Positions 7,631 to 11,859 of a DNA stretch of 11,859 nt are shown in pieces. Numbering within the stretch: the stretch's first letter is position 1; the number at the start of each line of letters is the position of its first letter. The stretch comes from an uncultured Prevotella sp. (GTDB taxonomy: Bacteria; Bacteroidota; Bacteroidia; Bacteroidales; Bacteroidaceae). The notes under the pieces were generated by a model. It was not told the DNA's origin. It was given only the letters and a program-made list of their open reading frames with translations, and did not search any database. The translations under genes were made by a program, and so were the position numbers. The DNA is taken from contig CAKQPF010000082.1 of assembly GCA_934256705.1 (NCBI GenBank), positions 1-11,859 of the forward strand, in the 5' to 3' direction.

Positions 7631-8089
7631 ATGCTCAAAAGTAAATTCAAGTATATTGCATTAGCTTTGGTCTTGGCAATGGCACTGGTAAGTTGTAATA
7701 AGGAAGAGTATTCAAGCGAGATTGATATAGAGATCCCATCTAATTCCAGTAAGTTGGAAAAGCCTAAAGAGAAACGCAATTTAACCACAACTACACATAG
7801 TGAAGTCTCGTTTCGACCAACCTTTACTAATGGTGGCGACATAAGCGACAACATGAGTTGCATAGTTCTTTGGAGAAAATATTCTTCAAAGCCGACAAAG
7901 ACACCTAAAGCCTCTGACATGACCAATCATGAGTCTATGAGAATTTACTCTATCCAAAAGTATCAAACCGTCTTCGACAAGACTCATACAGGTTTTAACG
8001 GTGGTCAATATGTCTATTATTACTTTGAGTGTAGCAATTCAAAATATACCACCCAGACCGACATAACGTTTTGTGTTGTTAAAAGATAG
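7631..8089 (+). CDS. Putative surface-exposed lipoprotein
   Basis: This is a hypothetical protein of 152 aa. The N-terminus is a lipoprotein signal (MLKSKFKYIALALVLAM, then ALVSC) with the lipidated cysteine at C22. The next residues are NKEE, matching the K-(D/E)2 type of lipoprotein export signal that sends lipoproteins to the outer face of the outer membrane in Bacteroidota; surface location is inferred from this. Residues 32-58 are a Ser/Lys/Glu/Thr-rich linker, and the rest is a small polar domain with many Tyr and Thr and no motif I recognise. An AAAAGAG ribosome site precedes the ATG. Its partner is the secreted protein 28 bp upstream. Confidence 0.75.
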   Translation: MLKSKFKYIALALVLAMALVSCNKEEYSSEIDIEIPSNSSKLEKPKEKRNLTTTTHSEVSFRPTFTNGGDISDNMSCIVLWRKYSSKPTKTPKASDMTNHESMRIYSIQKYQTVFDKTHTGFNGGQYVYYYFECSNSKYTTQTDITFCVVKR

Positions 8090-8105
8090 TGTAAGCGTTA
8101 TACTA

Positions 8106-8309
8106 ATGAGTAAAAACGATCCTTACTCCCTTTGCCCTCATCTGCATAAAAGAGTAGATGAGGGCAATATCCTTTTCATATCCAAGAAGCACGGTCCAAT
8201 AACCAAGGGCTTTAAGTTGGAATATCCTAATAAGGAAGTGAAGATTGAAATGCTGAGAAGTCTGGCTAAATTATTATTTTTTCTGATAGCAAATGGGGAG
8301 GCAGACTAA
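8106..8309 (+). CDS. Doubtful 67-aa ORF
   Basis: An open frame starts at ATG 8106; a further ATG at 8073 would overlap the lipoprotein gene. It reads MSKNDPYSLCPHLHK at the start and LLFFLIANGEAD at the end. It contains a 12-bp hairpin near its start, and its tail is the 20-bp direct repeat also found at 7249. I recognise no domain. It may be a small gene, a gene remnant, or chance; the hairpin may simply be the terminator of the lipoprotein gene. Confidence 0.25.
   Translation: MSKNDPYSLCPHLHKRVDEGNILFISKKHGPITKGFKLEYPNKEVKIEMLRSLAKLLFFLIANGEAD
8132..8167 (+). terminator. 12-bp hairpin, possible lipoprotein terminator
   Basis: TTGCCCTCATCT (8132-8143) pairs perfectly with AGATGAGGGCAA (8156-8167) around a 12-nt loop, starting about 43 nt after the lipoprotein stop. 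The following TATCCTTTTC is only a weak T-tract, so termination is plausible but not certain. Confidence 0.45.
8277..8296 (+). repeat. 20-bp direct repeat, copy 2
   Basis: This is an exact match to 7249-7268. It closes the segment that holds the secreted protein, the lipoprotein and the doubtful 67-aa ORF. Confidence 0.8.
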
Positions 8310-8358
8310 GAATCCGGCAGGAACATAATACTGCATAATCATCAGCACATGTAACCCC

Positions 8359-8410
8359 AATCAGTCATTACAACGGACATCATTGTGTCCAACTTTGTAA
8401 CAGTCTGATT
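8359..8410. repeat. Three-step long hairpin
   Basis: Three nested perfect helices stack with small internal loops: AATCAG/CTGATT (8359-8364 with 8405-8410), TTACAA/TTGTAA (8368-8373 with 8395-8400) and GGACA/TGTCC (8375-8379 with 8386-8390), giving 17 bp around a 6-nt loop. It lies in non-coding DNA between the doubtful ORF and the transposase-like remnant. It could be a structured RNA or part of an old mobile element; there is no T-tract for a terminator. Confidence 0.5.
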
Positions 8411-8518
8411 ACAAGCATTCTGCAAATAGAAGCTTCTAATGACAGCCATTGAAAAAACAAGTTTTGCAAGCAACACATTGTCAACGCGTTACAGATTTAG
8501 ATACAGATCATTCCACTT

Positions 8519-8719
8519 CTAATGTTCGAATTGAGATAAACGTTTTTTCAACTTGGCTATTTCCTCGTTTCTCTTGCGGAGTTGATTGTTCAACGACTCA
8601 AAGGTACGGTTCAATTCCGCAACCTCTGCACGCTGCTGATTGATGGTTTCACGCATCGACCGCATTTCCTCTGCCATTTTTAGCAGCACTTTTGATATGT
8701 CCATAGCTTGATCTTTCAT
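8519..8719 (-). pseudogene. Coiled-coil remnant resembling IS66-type transposase N-terminus
   Basis: This 66-aa reading frame starts at the minus-strand ATG at 8719 (an upstream ATG at 8788 would give 89 aa). It is almost entirely a charged coiled coil: EEMRSMRETINQ, then LNNQLRKRNEEIAKLKKRL, ending QFEH. That style fits the leader region of IS66-family TnpC proteins in Bacteroidota, which would continue into a Ser/Pro-rich linker and a DDE domain. Here a stop follows at once and no such sequence is found below 8519. On the minus strand, GTAACTATTCAGCGG starting at 8849 could be an IS66-type left end, which typically begins GTAA. The family is recognised by style only; a small free-standing coiled-coil protein is the alternative. 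Confidence 0.4.
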
Positions 8720-8724
8720 AGATA

Positions 8725-8732
8725 CAAAAGTA
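8725..8732 (-). promoter_or_regulatory. Candidate minus-strand promoter box
   Basis: On the minus strand TACTTTTG matches the Bacteroidota -7 consensus TAnnTTTG exactly, with a CTTG about 20 bp upstream as a -33 candidate. It lies only 5 nt before the ATG at 8719, so a transcript from it would be nearly leaderless. It supports 8719 over 8788 as the start if the ORF is expressed. Confidence 0.4.
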
Positions 8733-8860
8733 CGAAAAACATCTGAGATACGCAAGAGAACATGGCTCTTTTTCCAGATGATTTCCAAGAAAAATCTTAG
8801 AAAGGAATAAGGCCGAATCAGACCTTTCTTCCTACCGCTGAATAGTTACACCAAACATCA

Positions 8861-8956
8861 ATGGATAAAAATGTTGTTTTGTGGTTTAGTTGTTTTGTGG
8901 TTTAGTTGTTTGATTATTAAACAAAATCACCAGACTACAATAAGATTTTTATCCAT
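8861..8956. repeat. 96-bp imperfect hairpin with internal 16-bp tandem duplication
   Basis: ATGGATAAAAAT (8861-8872) pairs perfectly with ATTTTTATCCAT (8945-8956). Inside, TTGTTTTGTGGTTTAG occurs twice in tandem (8874-8889 and 8890-8905), and TTGTTT/AAACAA (8906-8911 with 8919-8924) closes an inner 7-nt loop. The outer arm shares ATCAATGGATAAAAA with the nqrF terminator. No T-tract follows on the plus strand. Confidence 0.65.
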
Positions 8957-8958
8957 GA

Positions 8959-9158
8959 ATCCACTATAAAGAGTCTGAGCACAATCAATTTGAAAGTTGA
9001 ACAGCAATAATGATTCTTAAATAGACATACCGCAAAAAAAACGGATTATAGTGCCAGTTTCTATTTAGCTGTTTCTTACAACAAAAACACTTATATTTAA
9101 GCAAAATAATACATAAAACGCAATAAAAAAGAAGAATATTTTCTTCATTTCAGGTATT
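8959..9158. other. AT-rich spacer, no gene seen
   Basis: There is no coding frame of note and no strong hairpin. Short A-runs and an 8-bp inverted match (CACTATAA at 8962-8969, TTATAGTG at 9046-9053) are within what chance would give. It probably serves as upstream DNA for the promoter at 9159-9192. Confidence 0.5.
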
Positions 9159-9192
9159 CTTGCACGTTTCACAAGATATTTTCGTAATTTTG
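9159..9192 (+). promoter_or_regulatory. Promoter of the AlbA_2/EVE/DUF262 operon
   Basis: TAATTTTG at 9185-9192 is a perfect TAnnTTTG box, followed by CAC as is common in this phylum. CTTG at 9159-9162 is the nearest -33 candidate, with a rather long 22-bp gap. The first ATG of the operon is 19 nt downstream, which leaves room for only a very short leader. Confidence 0.6.
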
Positions 9193-9211
9193 CACTTATC
9201 TATTATCAATA

Positions 9212-9364
9212 ATGTGTCAATATGGACGGCAAGACAAACAGAAGATAGCCCGACTGCTCAATGTCGATATGAACGACCTCGTTCGCTTTGAAGCCCTGCC
9301 AGAGATACTATCTCCAGAGGAGACTGAAGAGAAAATTCAGAAAGAAGAAAAATCAACAGAATGA
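9212..9364 (+). CDS. 50-aa ORF leading the defence-like operon
   Basis: I do not recognise a family. The ORF starts at the first ATG after the promoter box and encodes 50 aa, MCQYGRQDKQKIARLLNV at the start and a very acidic/lysine-rich tail (PEETEEKIQKEEKSTE). The stretch KQKIARLLNVDMNDLVRFE resembles the last helices of an XRE-type helix-turn-helix (compare the common pattern KIAxxLxVxxxEL), so it may be a small or shortened regulator. A stop at 9185-9187 in the same frame rules out an upstream extension. Its stop TGA overlaps the ATG of the next gene (ATGA at 9361-9364), which points to translational coupling and argues that it is really translated. Confidence 0.55.
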   Translation: MCQYGRQDKQKIARLLNVDMNDLVRFEALPEILSPEETEEKIQKEEKSTE

Positions 9365-10824
9365 TGACAATAGAAGAAATACTGGCTCGCAAAGAATGTC
9401 AGACATTCGATTGCAAGAGCATACAGATAGACCCCAAAGCGTTAGCTATACCCATTGTGGCTATGGCTAATGCAGATGGTGGTGTGCTTGCCATTGGTGT
9501 TTCTGATAAAACGCGCAGAATAGAAGGAGTTGATGGAAACGAAGAGCGACTTAATGAGTTGCTACGTGTTCCTTTTGATTTCTGCAATCCGTCTGTAAGG
9601 GTCAGGTGCGAGTATCTGCCATGCATCGATTATGAGAATCGAGAGAACCGCATCCTGCTTATGCACATTCCTGCAAGCGTTCAACTTCACACCAACCAAG
9701 CAGACGAATGTTTCATGCGTGTAGGCGACAAAAGCAAGAAACTCAACTTTGACGAGCGTATGCAGCTTCTCTACGACAAAGGTGAACGCTACTATGAAGA
9801 CAAAGATGTTTATGGTGCCACTATCGATGATGTTGACATGAATCTTGTGAGTGATTATATGAATGTCATAGGCTATAGGAAGTCTGGCATGGAGTATCTT
9901 AGAGAGAACAACGATTTTGTTACCGAGAAAGATGGTCAGCAGAAGGTTAGTACCGCTTGCATTCTTCTTTTCGGAAAGAATCCTCAGCGTTTCTTTCCAC
10001 GTGCCCGCACTCGCTTCATCCGCTATGATGGTACAGAGGAAAAGGTTGGTACTGAGATGAACGTTGTCAAGGACGTGACATTCGAGGGAACCATACTTCA
10101 GCAGGTACGCCGTACTATTGACTATCTGGAAACACAAGTTCGTGAGCACTCATTCCTTGGAGAAGAAGGTCGGTTTATCACCAACCGCAACTACTCAAAA
10201 TATGCTATACAAGAAATGGTAGTGAATAGTTGCTGCCACAGGGCATATAACATCAAGGGAACAGAGATTCAGATAAAGATGTTCGATGACCGTATAGTCT
10301 TTGAGACTCCAGGAGATTTGCCAGGATTAGTGCGCCCAGACAACATTCGCCACACTCATTTCTCACGCAATCCCAAGATAGCCCAATTCCTCAAAGCATA
10401 CAAATATGTCAAGGAGTTTGGCGAAGGTATCGACCGTATCTGCAATGAGCTGGAAACAAAAGGATGCGCCATTCCATCATTTCACATAGATGCTTTCATT
10501 CTAAAGGCTACATTGATGGCGGAGTGGACAACAGAAAAGGAGTTTGGCCGCCTAAGTACCGCCCAAGTACCGCCCAAGTACCGCCCAAGTACCGCCCAAG
10601 TAGAAAAATTATTGGCAGTAATGAATGATGATTATATTGATGTTGCTGAGATGATGAAACTATGTTCAATAGTCAGACGCAAAACAATGCATGATAGTTA
10701 TATCGCTCCTGCACTGGCAGATGGCAGTATTGAACGGAAATATCCAGAACAGCCTAATCATCCAAAACAGATGTACCGTCTAACGGTGAAGGCAAAGAAT
10801 TGGAAGAAATTATATGTTTTTTGA
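9361..10824 (+). CDS. AlbA_2 / GHKL ATP-binding protein with repeat-linked winged helix
   Basis: This is a 487-aa member of the Schlafen AlbA_2 and HATPase_c_4 group, often annotated as a transcriptional regulator or ATP-binding protein and common near restriction loci. The AlbA_2 domain spans about 5-120 (FDCKS at 16-20, MANADGG at 35-41, LAIGVSD at 43-49). The GHKL-type ATPase domain follows, with E285 and N289 in the N-box (QEMVVNSCCHRAY) and DRIVFETPGDLPG (310-322), then SRNPKIAQFL and EFGEGIDRI. Residues 399-414 (STAQVPPKYRPSTAQV) are a linker encoded by four 11-bp DNA repeats. A winged-helix-like C-terminus comes last (about 416-487, with QMYRLTVKAK). Since 11 is not a multiple of three, repeat slippage would remove the C-terminal domain. 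The molecular target is unknown. It overlaps the 50-aa ORF and lies 6-15 nt before the EVE-like gene. Confidence 0.88.
   Translation: MMTIEEILARKECQTFDCKSIQIDPKALAIPIVAMANADGGVLAIGVSDKTRRIEGVDGNEERLNELLRVPFDFCNPSVRVRCEYLPCIDYENRENRILLMHIPASVQLHTNQADECFMRVGDKSKKLNFDERMQLLYDKGERYYEDKDVYGATIDDVDMNLVSDYMNVIGYRKSGMEYLRENNDFVTEKDGQQKVSTACILLFGKNPQRFFPRARTRFIRYDGTEEKVGTEMNVVKDVTFEGTILQQVRRTIDYLETQVREHSFLGEEGRFITNRNYSKYAIQEMVVNSCCHRAYNIKGTEIQIKMFDDRIVFETPGDLPGLVRPDNIRHTHFSRNPKIAQFLKAYKYVKEFGEGIDRICNELETKGCAIPSFHIDAFILKATLMAEWTTEKEFGRLSTAQVPPKYRPSTAQVEKLLAVMNDDYIDVAEMMKLCSIVRRKTMHDSYIAPALADGSIERKYPEQPNHPKQMYRLTVKAKNWKKLYVF
10555..10602 (+). repeat. 11-bp tandem repeat, four perfect copies, in coding sequence
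   Basis: AGTACCGCCCA occurs at 10555-10565, 10566-10576, 10577-10587 and 10588-10598, followed by a partial AGTA (10599-10602); a degenerate unit (GCCGCCTA) precedes it. Three units make 33 bp and encode the 11-residue period STAQVPPKYRP. In the other two frames a stop follows at once: TAG at 10601 after gain of one unit, and TGA at 10626 after loss of one. This has the structure of a phase-variation tract. Confidence 0.95.
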
Positions 10825-10830
10825 CTTAAA

Positions 10831-11229
10831 ATGACAATTATGTCGAATAACCGCACTTGGCTTGCCTTTGCCAACAGAAAAAGGTGTAGACACGCTGATG
10901 CAATCCATAGTCTTGGATTTATCAGTTGGAGAATGGGAAGAGCATATTTTTCTATTGGAGATATAGTGTATCTTTTTATGTCAGATGAGCGCTGCGTACG
11001 CTTCAAGATGGTGGTTACTGATGAGAATTGCGAACGTGAGGACCAATCGTTTTGGGTCGCTACACCACCTAATGACATTACTTATAAACTTGAACTACTT
11101 GAAGAATATGAAGGCACAATGCTTTCTGAAAAAGAGTTATGTAAATATGGCTTAAAAGGAGGTAGGTCTCTTGAAGTTCCTAATTGCAACAATAAAGAAC
11201 TTATTGGTTACATCAAATCAATATTCTAA
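10831..11229 (+). CDS. EVE/PUA-like domain protein
   Basis: The product is 132 aa (129 from the second ATG at 10840, which gives the more family-like start MSNNRTWLAF). It resembles the EVE/PUA-like domain that in many bacteria forms the N-terminus of HNH endonucleases. The visible signature is a start with TWLAFAN, then LGFISWRMGR, FSIGDIVYLFM (about 41-51), a strand region VRFKMVVTDEN, an aromatic DQSFW, YKLELLEEY, and the end KYGLKGGRSLEVP followed by ELIGYIKSIF. Related domains bind modified bases in DNA or RNA; that role is inferred here. No HNH domain follows: the gene stops where the domain would end and DUF262 starts 2 bp later. This suggests a free-standing reader that works with the neighbouring nuclease component. 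Confidence 0.65.
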   Translation: MTIMSNNRTWLAFANRKRCRHADAIHSLGFISWRMGRAYFSIGDIVYLFMSDERCVRFKMVVTDENCEREDQSFWVATPPNDITYKLELLEEYEGTMLSEKELCKYGLKGGRSLEVPNCNNKELIGYIKSIF

Positions 11230-11231
11230 CT

Positions 11232-11789
11232 ATGAAAGGCGATGCACAACCCCTGATAAAATTCTTTGATGGATCTGACAAGCGATTCATCATACCTCTG
11301 TATCAGCGCAACTACGACTGGAAGGAGGAAAACTGTGAACAGTTGTTCCAAGACTTGATGAAGCTCCATAATAGTGACCGTAAGAGCCACTTCTTTGGAA
11401 GTATCGTTTCAAGTATTCAGTCTGGAACAGAGGATAGATTCATCATTGATGGTCAGCAGCGAATCACTACTGTTTCGTTGCTGCTGATAGCTATGGTCAA
11501 TGCCAAGAAGGAAGGACTGATAGAGGCTGCTGATGCAAAGCTTGTCGAGAAAATCTTCAAGCGATATCTTGTGGATGAATATCAGGAGGATGAGCGTAAG
11601 GTAAAACTTAAGCCCATCAAGAAAGATATGCAGGCATTTGATACGTTGCTATATAAGTCCAAAGACCAATATATCAAGGAATCGAACGTGACTCGCAATT
11701 ACGATTTCTTCTATAACAGGATAACCAGTGTTAGTTTAACCCTCGACGAGCTCTTTGAAACCATAAAGAAACTTGAAGTTATCAACTAG
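11232..11789 (+). pseudogene. DUF262 (GmrSD-type) protein, truncated
   Basis: This is the N-terminal 185 aa of a DUF262 protein, the GmrS-like NTPase half of GmrSD-type modification-dependent restriction enzymes. Diagnostic motifs are IIPLYQRNYDW (20-30) and IIDGQQRITT (71-80), with the ParB-like DGQQR active-site segment. Full-length relatives are usually about 550-650 aa, continuing through a second half of DUF262 (LIFESLNSTG-type motif) into a DUF1524 HNH domain. Here the frame breaks off at KKLEVIN with a TAG, just where relatives would continue, and no frame of the next 70 bp carries the missing part. The break most likely marks insertion of a mobile element. The gene starts 2 bp after the EVE-like gene. 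The remaining fragment lacks the HNH half. Confidence 0.75.
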
Positions 11790-11859
11790 GGTGTCCAGTT
11801 AGATGTTCCGGAAAACAGAAGCTGAAATCACCCGTTAAGTTGTTGATACAACACTCTGA
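11789..11859. mobile_element. Likely end of an inserted element
   Basis: The sequence changes from coding DUF262 to GGGTGTCCAGTTAGATG and on to the window end. A boundary starting GGTGTCC/GGGTGTCC right at a gene break looks like an insertion-sequence terminus. The family cannot be named, because the opposite end and the transposase lie outside the window. The evidence is the abrupt loss of the gene rather than a recognised repeat. Confidence 0.4.

Noticed and set aside
8449..8643. 64-aa plus-strand frame
   Set aside because: It lies partly opposite the coiled-coil frame, has no start-site signal and no recognisable features.
8962..9053. 8-bp inverted repeat CACTATAA/TTATAGTG
   Set aside because: Too short and too widely spaced to stand out in AT-rich DNA.
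9562..10149. 195-aa minus-strand frame inside the AlbA_2 gene
   Set aside because: It is a shadow of the plus-strand gene, whose domains are clearly recognisable.

Overview
The window looks like a chromosomal segment from the Bacteroidales, most likely a Prevotella/Segatella-type gut or oral anaerobe. This rests on an intact Bacteroidota-style Na+-NQR operon, promoter-like TAnnTTTG boxes, A-rich rather than classical ribosome binding sites before most genes, a lipoprotein with a Bacteroidota-type surface-export signal, and the repeat style. The genus is inference; there is no rRNA or other taxonomic marker in the window.

Layout: (1) positions 1-914 hold no convincing gene but are full of structure: a 22-bp tandem repeat array (245-354) with an inverted copy just upstream, and a 191-bp element bounded by an 18-bp inverted repeat (423-613). 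A candidate promoter at 825-832 would give nqrA a leader of about 295 nt. (2) Positions 1134-7051 are the complete nqrABCDEF operon, encoding the Na+-translocating NADH:quinone reductase. All cofactor residues are visible: FMN-threonines in NqrB and NqrC, the membrane Fe-S cysteine pairs in NqrD and NqrE, and the [2Fe-2S], FAD and NADH sites of NqrF. A structured 132-bp spacer separates nqrE from nqrF, and a very strong hairpin terminator follows nqrF. (3) Positions 7150-9160 are an AT-richer accessory stretch. It contains a small secreted Cys/His-rich protein and a surface-lipoprotein candidate, flanked by a perfect 20-bp direct repeat, then hairpin-rich DNA and a minus-strand remnant resembling the N-terminus of an IS66-type transposase. 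(4) Positions 9159-11789 form a tightly packed four-gene operon with its own promoter: a 50-aa ORF, an AlbA_2/GHKL ATP-binding protein with a C-terminal winged helix, a 132-aa EVE/PUA-like protein, and a DUF262 (GmrSD-type) protein. The DUF262 gene is cut off near 11789, where the sequence changes to what looks like the end of a mobile element.

How the genes work together: the nqr products form one membrane complex that oxidises NADH, reduces quinone and exports Na+. The last operon has the composition of a defence module: a possible modified-base reader (EVE-like) beside a DUF262 NTPase/nuclease component and an AlbA_2 regulator. The most striking feature is a run of four perfect 11-bp repeats inside the AlbA_2 gene, just before its winged-helix domain. 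Gain or loss of one unit would bring a stop codon into frame almost at once in either direction. The gene therefore looks able to phase-vary between a full-length form and a form lacking the C-terminal domain. The truncated DUF262 gene suggests that this copy of the system may be damaged.
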